25,252 nucleotides of DNA from JBMTVN01 sp046047235 (lineage in GTDB: Bacteria; Verrucomicrobiota; Verrucomicrobiia; Limisphaerales; JAHDYP01), in the NCBI GenBank assembly GCA_046047235.1, contig JBJOII010000054.1:1-25252 (forward strand). Direction: 5' to 3'. The notes below the pieces were generated by a model. That model did no database searches and was not told the origin of the DNA. It saw only the letters and a program-made list of their open reading frames with translations. The position numbers and the translations under genes were made by a program. Shown here piece after piece: positions 16,272-23,712 of this stretch; positions within the stretch are counted from its first letter, which is position 1, and every line of letters starts with the position of its first letter.

Positions 16272-17042
16272 ATGTTCTCCCTAGCTGACAAAATCACCAT
16301 CGTCACCGGAGCCGGCTCCGGCATCGGGGCCGCTATCGCCCAAGCCTTCGCCACCCAAGGCGCATTGGTCTACCTCGCCGACCGCGATGAATCCACCGCC
16401 ACCCATACTCTGGACCTTATCCTGAAAACCGGAGGCAAAGCTAAAGTCCACCGAACGGATATCACCAGCCCTCAGGATTGCCAGAGCCTCGTCAAAACTG
16501 TCCTCAACGAAAACCACAACCGCTGCGATGTCCTCGTCAATAACGCCGGGATCGGTCACGTCGGAACCATACTGAATACTACCGAGGAGGACCTCTCCAG
16601 CCTGTGGAACGTTAACCTGATGGGGGCGTATCGACTCAGCCAGGCTGTCCTCCCCGCCATGATCGATCAGGGCAAAGGGTCCATCATCAATATCGGTTCA
16701 ATCGCCTCCTACACCGGAATGGAAAACCGCCTCGCCTACGTCACCACCAAACACGCCCTGCTCGGCCTCACCCGATCCATCGCCATGGACCTCGGCGCCT
16801 CCGGTGTCCGTATCAATTGCATCTGCCCCGGCCGCGTCCAAACCCCCTTCGTCGACGCACGCCTCAGGGAATATCCCAACCCCGACGAATACCTGAAACA
16901 ACTCTCCGCGCCCCATACGCTGAAACGCATGGCCCAGCCCTCAGAAATAGCCGCCGCCGCCGTCTACCTCGCCAGTGATGCCTCGGCGTTCGTCACCGGC
17001 AGCGCAATGACGGTCGATGGAGGATATACAGCCGGAAAATAA
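16272..17042 (+). CDS. Short-chain dehydrogenase/reductase (classical SDR)
   Basis: This 256-residue protein is complete for the classical SDR family. Visible elements are the nucleotide-binding TGAGSGIG at 12-19, acidic Asp37 at the end of beta-2 (favouring NAD(H) over NADP(H)), NNAG at 90-93, and the catalytic Ser143, Tyr156 and Lys160 (Y-x-x-x-K). The C-terminus has ICPGRVQTPF and VTGSAMTVDGGY. Overall flavour resembles sugar-acid or hydroxy-acid dehydrogenases such as 2-keto-3-deoxy-L-fuconate or 3-hydroxybutyrate dehydrogenases, but the substrate cannot be read from sequence. The setting among polysaccharide enzymes makes a sugar-derived substrate reasonable. There is no Shine-Dalgarno sequence before the ATG. 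It converges on the next gene with a 12-bp gap. Confidence 0.88.
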   Translation: MFSLADKITIVTGAGSGIGAAIAQAFATQGALVYLADRDESTATHTLDLILKTGGKAKVHRTDITSPQDCQSLVKTVLNENHNRCDVLVNNAGIGHVGTILNTTEEDLSSLWNVNLMGAYRLSQAVLPAMIDQGKGSIINIGSIASYTGMENRLAYVTTKHALLGLTRSIAMDLGASGVRINCICPGRVQTPFVDARLREYPNPDEYLKQLSAPHTLKRMAQPSEIAAAAVYLASDASAFVTGSAMTVDGGYTAGK

Positions 17043-17054
17043 CCGCCGCCCCCA

Positions 17055-19301
17055 TCAGTTCGATTCCGTAAAATATGCGTACGGCTCCTGTAGGGAGCGC
17101 CCTCCAACCTTCATCTCCTGCTCTTCAGGGTTAAAGACCACCCACTCGACCAAACCCGGCTCGCACTCAAGCCGAAGCACCGACGCCTCCGCATCGTCCC
17201 GGATCACCTGGATTCCGGACGCGTGCGCCGTGGCCTGCAGGTCGCTTTCATACGCCGCCTTCGACCCCGGATTGTTGGACTTGGCGCGGGCCCGATACGG
17301 CGAATGCGGATAGTAAACCTGCGTAAATACCAACTGCTGCCCCTCCTGCGCATCGCCTTCCCAAAGATACCTGACCTGGTTCGGACAGGCTTCAGCCCGC
17401 GGGTCATCCAGCAACCGGTCCACCACCTGAAGCCGGCAATCCGTCCGCGGCGCAAACCACACCAGCAAGTCCGCAGGCGGAGCCAACATGCTGCGGGTCC
17501 CATTGTCACCCACCGGCCGATGGATAAAGGTGTTCGCCCAATGCCCCCCCAGCTGTGGTCCAATGTTGTGCGTATTCCATAGCGGCGCCACCTGCGCCGC
17601 AAAACCCTCCTCAAACTTCACAATCTCCCGGGTCGCCAAAAAACGCCCCTTCACAAAAATAAACTCCCGATGATACGTCACCGGTAGTCCGTCCATGTTC
17701 TCCACCCTCAACCGCGCATAGGTCGCCTCCGCAGTCTCCTTGAAATACGTCACAAAGGAGCGGATATCCGGCATCTGGCCCGCCCGCCAAAATTCATCAA
17801 TCCTCAGCTTGTCCTCATGCAACCGGCGCTCCGCCTTGCCCGAGACATCACGGATCATCACCCGGTTCTCCACCGACGCACCCTTGCTGGTGACGATCTG
17901 CGTAAAGGGTGCGCCCCAGCGGTTCAGCGCCATGATGCCGCCAGGGTTCGCAGGGAAACTGGTCGGATGCAGCTCCACCAACGCAAAAAAACCACCCGCA
18001 TCCCATCCATCCCGCATCACCAGCTTGTCCGGCCACTCCTTGCCGGTCATAAACCAACTGCAGCAAATGTGCCCGTAATTCTCCCTTGGATCCGCATTCC
18101 CCATCAATCGCTCGGTCAACGCCTTGTCGGTATGCGGCACCCGAATCGCCTCCACCCGCTCACTCCATTGTGACCCCCCAGAAGGCTCAACCGGCGCAAT
18201 GGAGTCATCCGCAAACAACCACGCCAACGCAATCAGCCATGGACTCGCCCCCTCCAACCGGTAACTGCCATCTCCTTCCCTCCCCGTCTGATAACGCAGG
18301 TAGTTGAATAACTTGTGCGCGCCATACCTGTAACGACCATCCCCGGTCTTCGCCGCCAACCGCTCCAACATCGCAATCCGATAGTCCGCCGTGCTGTTCC
18401 AGCCCCCGTTCGGACCATAAGGATTGACCGCCCCATCCGGCGAAATCTCCAATAACAAACGATCCCATACCCGCTTCATCCCACTTTCCAGGTAAGCAAA
18501 GTCATCACCATCCGCCCACTGATCCCCTCCACACGCCAAAATAATCAAAGGCCCCATGCTGTATCCGGTATCGTTCTGCGGCACATCCATCTCCCGCATG
18601 AAATCTCCCAGCACATTCACCGAATACTCCCCCCAACGCCCCGCCTCCGGAATGTCCGGATACCACTTGGCCGCCATCCCCTTGGCATACGCCTCCGGCA
18701 TGGACCGATGACACCCACCCCGCCATTCCACCGGCTCGGAATCCCACACATGCAGGTTCCGACAGTAATACAACCACATCTCCCGAAACCACGCCGCATC
18801 CGCCGACATCACTCCACCCTCGATAAGATACTTCCGGTAAAGTGGTATCAATGCCGCAGGATGCTCAAACTGCCAAAACCACTTCCGCTCCGATACCTGC
18901 CGCTGCATCTCAGCATGAAAGGCCCGCAACATCTCCATACACGCCCCGCCCCAAAACGCCTCGCCGGTCTCCACATACTTCACCAATACCGGCATAAACG
19001 CCCTCGGCCCGTCCATCCCCCGCTCTGGTTGCCGCGCCAGCGCCCGCAGATCCCTCGCCTCCAACGCTTTCAGATAACTCGCCCGCGTCACGGAATCCCC
19101 CGGCACGGGATAAAATCCCCGATTTGAAATATCGGGCACGCCATAGCGATACCGCTCAACATCCACCGAATAGCGTGTCGGCAAACCCTGCAAATCCACC
19201 TCAGGAAATCCTCCCCCCTTCAACGGCAAGGCACACAACCCAACCGCGAAAACCAGACAAAAAAGAATTTCCGTACCTCTGGCAGGAACTCGGGCTTTCA
19301 T
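17055..19301 (-). CDS. Secreted polysaccharide-lyase-like protein, family uncertain
   Basis: This ~748-residue protein has a signal peptide (ILFCLVFAVGLCALPLKGGG). The first ~400 residues are helix-rich and Trp-rich, resembling an (alpha/alpha) toroid (KWFWQFEHPAALIPLYRKYL, GYSMGPLIILACGGDQW, ADYRIAMLERLAAKTGDGRYRYGAHK). The second half is beta-rich (KLVMRDGWDAGGFFALVEL, VTYHREFIFVKGRFLATREIVKF), like the beta-sandwich following the toroid in heparinase II/III- or alginate-lyase-type enzymes. Candidate catalytic Tyr, His and Asn residues are plentiful, but I cannot assign them or a PL family. The ATG at 19301 is chosen because it starts the signal peptide; the open frame runs further upstream into the aquaporin gene in another frame. 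An AGAGAG lies about 10 bases upstream. Confidence 0.6.
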   Translation of the reverse strand: MKARVPARGTEILFCLVFAVGLCALPLKGGGFPEVDLQGLPTRYSVDVERYRYGVPDISNRGFYPVPGDSVTRASYLKALEARDLRALARQPERGMDGPRAFMPVLVKYVETGEAFWGGACMEMLRAFHAEMQRQVSERKWFWQFEHPAALIPLYRKYLIEGGVMSADAAWFREMWLYYCRNLHVWDSEPVEWRGGCHRSMPEAYAKGMAAKWYPDIPEAGRWGEYSVNVLGDFMREMDVPQNDTGYSMGPLIILACGGDQWADGDDFAYLESGMKRVWDRLLLEISPDGAVNPYGPNGGWNSTADYRIAMLERLAAKTGDGRYRYGAHKLFNYLRYQTGREGDGSYRLEGASPWLIALAWLFADDSIAPVEPSGGSQWSERVEAIRVPHTDKALTERLMGNADPRENYGHICCSWFMTGKEWPDKLVMRDGWDAGGFFALVELHPTSFPANPGGIMALNRWGAPFTQIVTSKGASVENRVMIRDVSGKAERRLHEDKLRIDEFWRAGQMPDIRSFVTYFKETAEATYARLRVENMDGLPVTYHREFIFVKGRFLATREIVKFEEGFAAQVAPLWNTHNIGPQLGGHWANTFIHRPVGDNGTRSMLAPPADLLVWFAPRTDCRLQVVDRLLDDPRAEACPNQVRYLWEGDAQEGQQLVFTQVYYPHSPYRARAKSNNPGSKAAYESDLQATAHASGIQVIRDDAEASVLRLECEPGLVEWVVFNPEEQEMKVGGRSLQEPYAYFTESN

Positions 19302-19380
19302 GGATATACGTCTCTCTGAAACCCGACGTAGCTCCGCCACCATCAATGCACTCCACACCGGGCCACGCTGGGTATTCCTC

Positions 19381-19425
19381 GTTCTCCCTAACCGATCCCC
19401 CCTGCTCATCGCAAGCAGGGAGAAC
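19381..19425. other. Overlapping alternative stem-loops downstream of the aquaporin gene
   Basis: GTTCTCCCT (19381-19389) is the exact complement of AGGGAGAAC (19417-19425). CCCTGCT (19400-19406) is the exact complement of AGCAGGG (19414-19420). The right arms share four bases, so the two stems exclude each other. The element lies 8 bp past the aquaporin stop and 80 bp before the lyase-like start on the minus strand. There is no adjacent U-run. Confidence 0.5.
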
Positions 19426-19432
19426 AGCAGCT

Positions 19433-20293
19433 TCACTCCCTGCCCATATATCTCGACCGAAAGCCGTAGTGGTAAACCGCCCCGCCCAGTAGCCCTCCGA
19501 GAAACGGAGCCACGATGTAAACGGTCAACCAACCCACACCGTTCACGCGAAACGGAACCGTCCCCCACCCCGCAAGCATCGAAAATACTCTCGGCCCCAG
19601 ATCCCGCGCCGGGTTGAAACACGCCATGGTCAAAGGCCCCAGCAACGAAATCAATAAGGTCACGGTCAAACCAATCGCCACCGGCACCCATACCCCCGGC
19701 CTCGCTGTGTTCCGCTCATCCGTAACCCCAAAAATCACCAGCAACAAAACCGCCGTCCCCACCACCTCAGCCCCAAACGCACCCCACGCCGACATCCTCA
19801 GCCTCGCCATCTCCGTCAGGGGTTCCCCCCCGGGATTCGGAAAATACTCCCCAAAAATCATCGCCGTCGCCTCGCTGCCCTCTGCGCCCCGCACAATCCC
19901 CAACGTCCCCTCATACTGCACGATCGCTCCCTGAAAAATCACCCAAACCAGCAGGGCGCCCGCAAACGCCCCCAGCAGCTGCACCCCCATATAAGGCAAC
20001 ACCCGCCTCCACGGAAACCCACCCCACACCGCCATGGATAAGGTCACAGCCGGATTCAAATGCGCCCCGCTCAACCCACCACACAAGCTGATGGCAATCG
20101 CAATCCCCAAACCCCAGACAATCGCCACCTGAAACACCCCAACCTGCGCCCCTGTCGTCACGGCCGCCGCAACACTCCCACACCCAAAAAACACCAGTAA
20201 AAGCGTCCCCCAGAATTCCCCCACCACCCAGGCCGGAACCCGGACACGACTCCGTTCCCCGCCGTCTGCTGTCATCTGCAATGGCTCGCTCAT
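19433..20293 (-). CDS. glpF: Aquaglyceroporin (MIP family, GlpF-like)
   Basis: This 286-residue channel has six predicted membrane segments and both half-helix motifs: NPA at 80-82 in SGAHLNPAVTL and NPAR at 227-230 in MACFNPARDLGPRVF. Asp231 after the second NPAR and the extended loop at ~122-168 between the third and fourth segments are features of glycerol facilitators rather than strict water channels. Transport of glycerol or small polyols across the inner membrane is therefore the best guess. The N-terminal ~20 residues are a polar extension. No glycerol kinase or dehydrogenase gene is adjacent. It precedes the lyase-like gene on the same strand by 131 bp, with a possible hairpin between. 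Confidence 0.9.
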   Translation of the reverse strand: MSEPLQMTADGGERSRVRVPAWVVGEFWGTLLLVFFGCGSVAAAVTTGAQVGVFQVAIVWGLGIAIAISLCGGLSGAHLNPAVTLSMAVWGGFPWRRVLPYMGVQLLGAFAGALLVWVIFQGAIVQYEGTLGIVRGAEGSEATAMIFGEYFPNPGGEPLTEMARLRMSAWGAFGAEVVGTAVLLLVIFGVTDERNTARPGVWVPVAIGLTVTLLISLLGPLTMACFNPARDLGPRVFSMLAGWGTVPFRVNGVGWLTVYIVAPFLGGLLGGAVYHYGFRSRYMGRE

Positions 20294-20462
20294 ACAAAAA
20301 GTGCCGGCACACGCCCCCTCTAACAGGGAACTCTCCCCGCCGCAACTACCCGTCCCTCAGCCCATCCAAAGCTCCACGGTTGCATCTGCCGCCAAAGACC
20401 ATAAATTCTCATCACCGTTTAACAAACTGAAACCAGCCCTCAATCCACCCACCTCTACCCGC

Positions 20463-21617
20463 ATGCCCAATACCAAAGCCCCCTCTGCTATCCCGTCCAG
20501 CAAGGCCCGCTACATCATGATCGGCGGCTTCCTCGGCGCCGGTAAAACCACCGCAGTCTCCAAACTGGCCCAAACTCTCTCCGCCCAAGGCAAACGCATC
20601 GGCCTCATCACCAATGACCAGGGCATGAACCTCGTCGATACCGCCATGCTCCGCTCCCAGGGATTCGCCACGGAGGAAATCCCCGGCGGCTGCTTCTGCT
20701 GCCGCTTCAACTCGCTCGTCGATGCCGCGAATAACCTCACCGCCTCCTCCCGCCCCGATATCTTCATCGCCGAACCCGTCGGCAGCTGCACCGACCTCGT
20801 CGCCACAGTCACCTACCCCCTGCGCCGCCTCTACGGCAACCAGTTCGAAGTCGCCCCCGTCAGCGTCCTCATCGACCCCATCCGCGCCGAACGCATCCTC
20901 GGCCTCACGGAAGGACGCAGCTTCTCCTCCAAAGTGCTCTACATCTACCGAAAGCAGCTCCAGGAAGCCGATATCCTCGTCATCAGTAAATCCGACCTGC
21001 TCGATGAATCCCGCCTCAACCGACTCAAAACCGCCCTCAGCCAGGAATACCCGGAAAAGAAGATTCTCGCCGTCTCCGCCCGCAACAACAGCAACCTCGA
21101 GTCATGGTTCCGCGAAATGCTCGAAGGCCGTCAAACCCCCGGCACGGCCATGGACGTGGATTATGAAGTCTACGCCGAAGGCGAAGCCCTGCTCGGCTGG
21201 CTGAACTGCACCATCCAGATGCAGTCTAAAGCAGGCTTCGACTCCGGGGTCGTCCTCAACCACCTCGCCGCCTCCATCCGCGACGAACTCGCAGCCCACC
21301 AAGCCGAGATCGCGCACCTCAAAATGACGCTAAGCCCGGACGATAGCCTCAACGGTGAAATCGCCGCCGTCAACCTGGTCCGCAGTGACTTCATCCCCGA
21401 ACTGTCCTACCAACTGGATCAACCCGTCACCTCCGGCCAGCTCATCCTTAACCTCCGCGCCGAGGCCGACCCCGAAATCCTCGCCGAAACGGTGAAGAAA
21501 GCCGTCGAAACCATTAGCGCCAGCTTCCCGGACCTCCACGCCAAACTGGAACACCTCGAGCACTTCCGCCCCGGTAAACCCACCCCCACCCACCGCATCA
21601 CCTGCCAAACCGACTAA
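20463..21617 (+). CDS. CobW/G3E-family P-loop GTPase (metallochaperone-like)
   Basis: This ~384-residue protein belongs to the G3E family, GTPases that deliver or insert metals (Co, Zn, Ni, Fe) into target proteins. Motifs: Walker A GFLGAGKTT at 22-30, the metal-binding CxCC motif GGCFCC with Cys77, Cys79 and Cys80, EPVGSCTDL at 104-112, and SKSD at 175-178 in place of NKxD. The C-terminal half (from ~250) is not the standard CobW_C domain as far as I can tell, so it may be a distinct subfamily. The ATG at 20463 is taken because upstream residues are Pro/Ser-rich, low-complexity sequence. The stop overlaps that of the convergent cysteine desulfurase by 4 bp, and the neighbourhood suggests a role in Fe-S or metal enzyme maturation. 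Confidence 0.85.
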   Translation: MPNTKAPSAIPSSKARYIMIGGFLGAGKTTAVSKLAQTLSAQGKRIGLITNDQGMNLVDTAMLRSQGFATEEIPGGCFCCRFNSLVDAANNLTASSRPDIFIAEPVGSCTDLVATVTYPLRRLYGNQFEVAPVSVLIDPIRAERILGLTEGRSFSSKVLYIYRKQLQEADILVISKSDLLDESRLNRLKTALSQEYPEKKILAVSARNNSNLESWFREMLEGRQTPGTAMDVDYEVYAEGEALLGWLNCTIQMQSKAGFDSGVVLNHLAASIRDELAAHQAEIAHLKMTLSPDDSLNGEIAAVNLVRSDFIPELSYQLDQPVTSGQLILNLRAEADPEILAETVKKAVETISASFPDLHAKLEHLEHFRPGKPTPTHRITCQTD

Positions 21618-22744
21618 ACCACCTCGGCCCCCACAAGCACCCGCAGCAACGCATCCCAATCCCCCTCTGGCGTCTCCCACCCGCCACTGATCCGCACAAC
21701 CCGGTCGGCCTCACATTCCTCCAGCCCCATGGCCTCCAACACATGGGAAGGCTTCCCCTGACCACTGCTGCACGCCGAACCCGAAGACACCGCAAAACCC
21801 TCACGATCCAAGGCCACCACCCACCTCCTGCCATCCCGCCGCAACGGTAATTGCAATGAAACGGTGTTCCAAAGCCGACTCATCCCCTCACCCAATAACC
21901 GGCTCCCAGGTAACTCAGCCAAAACACCCTCTATAAACCTGTCCCGCACCAACTCCATCCGCCCTGCCACCCCCGCCTCAATCTCCCTCTCACGCACCTC
22001 CAGCGCCGCAACCATCCCCATCACCCCCGGCAAATTCTCGGTCCCACCCCTGCGCCTGTCCTCCTGCGGCCCGCCAACAATCAGTGGAACCATGCCCAAC
22101 GGCCCCTTCAAAAAACCCACACCCGCTCCTCCCCCAAATTTATGCCCGCAACCCGCCACGAAATCACACCGCCCCAACCTGCCGCCAGATAACTTCCCCA
22201 CCCACTGCGCCGCATCACACCCAAATAAAACCCCCGCCCCACGACATAACTCCGCCACCTCCACCCAAGGCTGCAACACCCCAGTCTCATTGTTCGCCGC
22301 CATCAATAACACCGCACCCGGTCGCGCCCCACCCCGAAATCCCTCCTCAATCCACCCCATGTCCACAACCCCCGCCCCACCCACAGGTATCTCCCGATAA
22401 CGCCCCGCAAACCACCGCCGAACCGCCTGTAATACCGCAGGATGCTCCACAGCAGATACCCAAACCTCACCCCCAACCACCTGCGATAAATGATACACCA
22501 TCAGGTTATCCGACTCCGTCGCCCCGGATGTGAAAATAACCTCCCCAGGCAAACACCCCAAAAAACCCGCCAAACGCTCCCGACACCCCTCCAACTCCCT
22601 GTCCGCCCTCGCACCCACCCGATGCAAACTCGAAGGATTCGCACTGAATCGCTCCACCGCCTCGAGCCAGGTCGCCCTGGCTACGTCCATCATCGGATGA
22701 CTGGCAGCGTGGTCAAAGTAATGCACGTGGGGAATGCTTGCCAT
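21614..22744 (-). CDS. Cysteine desulfurase (NifS/IscS-like)
   Basis: This ~376-residue PLP enzyme takes sulfur from cysteine for Fe-S cluster, lipoate or thionucleoside synthesis. Visible motifs: YFDHAASHP at the N-terminus, TSGATESDN (72-80), substrate-binding His101 in AVEHPAV, ANNETGVLQP (150-159), cofactor Asp177, PLP lysine Lys202 in CGHKFGGG, RRGGTEN, and catalytic Cys325 in SSGSACSSG, a group I-type active loop. The usual SAHK is CGHK here. The ATG at 22744 gives the normal family N-terminus; the longer open frame overlaps the divergent gene and is unlikely. It is divergent from the GcvH-like operon across 33 bp. Sequence is very Gly-rich, reflecting the strand composition skew. Confidence 0.9.
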   Translation of the reverse strand: MASIPHVHYFDHAASHPMMDVARATWLEAVERFSANPSSLHRVGARADRELEGCRERLAGFLGCLPGEVIFTSGATESDNLMVYHLSQVVGGEVWVSAVEHPAVLQAVRRWFAGRYREIPVGGAGVVDMGWIEEGFRGGARPGAVLLMAANNETGVLQPWVEVAELCRGAGVLFGCDAAQWVGKLSGGRLGRCDFVAGCGHKFGGGAGVGFLKGPLGMVPLIVGGPQEDRRRGGTENLPGVMGMVAALEVREREIEAGVAGRMELVRDRFIEGVLAELPGSRLLGEGMSRLWNTVSLQLPLRRDGRRWVVALDREGFAVSSGSACSSGQGKPSHVLEAMGLEECEADRVVRISGGWETPEGDWDALLRVLVGAEVV

Positions 22745-22777
22745 GTGCGCCCCCGGATGCCAGCTTTTGCTGCTGCC

Positions 22778-23311
22778 ATGAGTAACGACGCACAGCCATC
22801 TCCAGACTGCGCGCCGAAAGCGGAGGTCCCCAAGACCTCCGCCGGCTTCCACCATTACCAAAGAGGCCGCTTCTCCGCCCGGCTCCCGCTCGATTACCTC
22901 TACACTCCCAGCCACGCCTGGCTCCGCCCCACCCCCGAAGAAAACCCCACCCGCTACCGCGTCGGCCTCACCAAGTTCGCCACCCGCATGCTCGGTGAAC
23001 TGGTCGATATCCAGCTGGACCCACAACCCGGCGACCCCATCTCACCCGGCGATATCCTAGGCTCCATCGAAGGCTTCAAAGCCCTCACCGACCTCTACTG
23101 CGTCGGCCAGGGAATCTTCGTCTCCGCAAATCCCGAACTCGCCAAAACCGTCGAGTTTGTCAGTCAAAACCCCCACACCCAGGGCTGGCTCTACGCCTTT
23201 GACGGCGCTCCCGGCGAAGGCGCCCTTGACGTAAAGGGATATTGCGGTTTGTTGGACGAAACCATCGACCGAATCCTGGCCAACGAAAAACAAGCCGAAG
23301 ACGAAGCATGA
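22778..23311 (+). CDS. GcvH-like lipoyl-carrier protein, atypical
   Basis: This 177-residue protein has a ~35-residue non-homologous N-terminal extension. Residues ~40-145 align by eye with the glycine cleavage H protein: YTPSHAWLR (cf. YTKEHEWVR), VGLTKFATRMLGELVDIQL, GDPISPGDILGSIEGFKALTDLY, and NPHTQGWLYAF. Lys101 in IEGFKA sits where the lipoylated lysine of ESVKA lies, so lipoylation is likely. The motif differs (Gly-Phe for Ser-Val), and no gcvT, gcvP or lpd is in view, so a role outside glycine cleavage is plausible, as known for LbpA proteins of the sHdr pathway. Its stop overlaps the next start by 4 bp (ATGA). No Shine-Dalgarno sequence; the start is set by the last suitable ATG. Confidence 0.8.
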   Translation: MSNDAQPSPDCAPKAEVPKTSAGFHHYQRGRFSARLPLDYLYTPSHAWLRPTPEENPTRYRVGLTKFATRMLGELVDIQLDPQPGDPISPGDILGSIEGFKALTDLYCVGQGIFVSANPELAKTVEFVSQNPHTQGWLYAFDGAPGEGALDVKGYCGLLDETIDRILANEKQAEDEA

Positions 23312-23712
23312 GTGAACCCGCCCCCACATTGCTCTATTGCCACTGCCGCTACGCCAAGGTGGTCCCCGAGCAAGTCAAAGAGTCGGTCCTCAAGGCTCTC
23401 TGCGAATCCGGCCTCCCCTTCGAAGCCGTCCCCGACCTCTGCGAACTCTCCGCCCGGTCCGACCCCTCCCTCAAACGCCTCGCCACAGGCCCCGTAAAAA
23501 TCTCCGCCTGCTACCCCAGAGCGGTAAAATGGCTTTTCTCCGCCGCCAACGCCCCCCTCCCCCAAGACTCCTGTGAGGTCGTCAATATGCGAACACTCAC
23601 CGCCGAAGACGCCGCAGAAAAACTCCTGTCCCCCAACCTGGAACCGAACCTGCCCGCCAAAACCGAACCACCCCAGGCCACAGACCAAACCACCGAATCC
23701 CATGTCTCTTGA
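23308..23712 (+). CDS. HdrA N-terminal-domain-like small Fe-S protein
   Basis: The protein has 134 residues and six cysteines. The pattern LLYCHCRYAKVV (Cys11, Cys13), PDLCE (Cys45), VKISACYPRAVKWLF (Cys68) and EVVNMR follows the N-terminal domain of heterodisulfide reductase subunit A. In HdrA the corresponding C-x-C, Cys-Ser, ACSPR and NIR elements ligate or surround a [4Fe-4S] cluster. Cys32 and Cys89 are extra. The flavin-binding part of HdrA is absent, so this would be a stand-alone cluster module. The C-terminal ~30 residues are Pro/Thr/Glu-rich and look disordered. It overlaps the GcvH-like gene by 4 bp and the ferredoxin gene by 11 bp, so it is translationally coupled to both. The HdrA relationship is a by-eye motif match. 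Confidence 0.65.
   Translation: MSEPAPTLLYCHCRYAKVVPEQVKESVLKALCESGLPFEAVPDLCELSARSDPSLKRLATGPVKISACYPRAVKWLFSAANAPLPQDSCEVVNMRTLTAEDAAEKLLSPNLEPNLPAKTEPPQATDQTTESHVS

Noticed and set aside
19302..19691. N-terminal extension of the lyase-like protein to 19691
   Set aside because: The extension overlaps the aquaporin gene in another frame, and a normal signal peptide begins at 19301.
20380..20407. Promoter TTGCAT-N16-TAAATT before the CobW gene
   Set aside because: Only 3 of 6 and 4 of 6 consensus matches, too weak to list as a feature.
22745..23026. N-terminal extension of the cysteine desulfurase to 23026
   Set aside because: It would overlap the conserved GcvH-like gene, and the family N-terminus (YFDHAASHP) starts right after the ATG at 22744.
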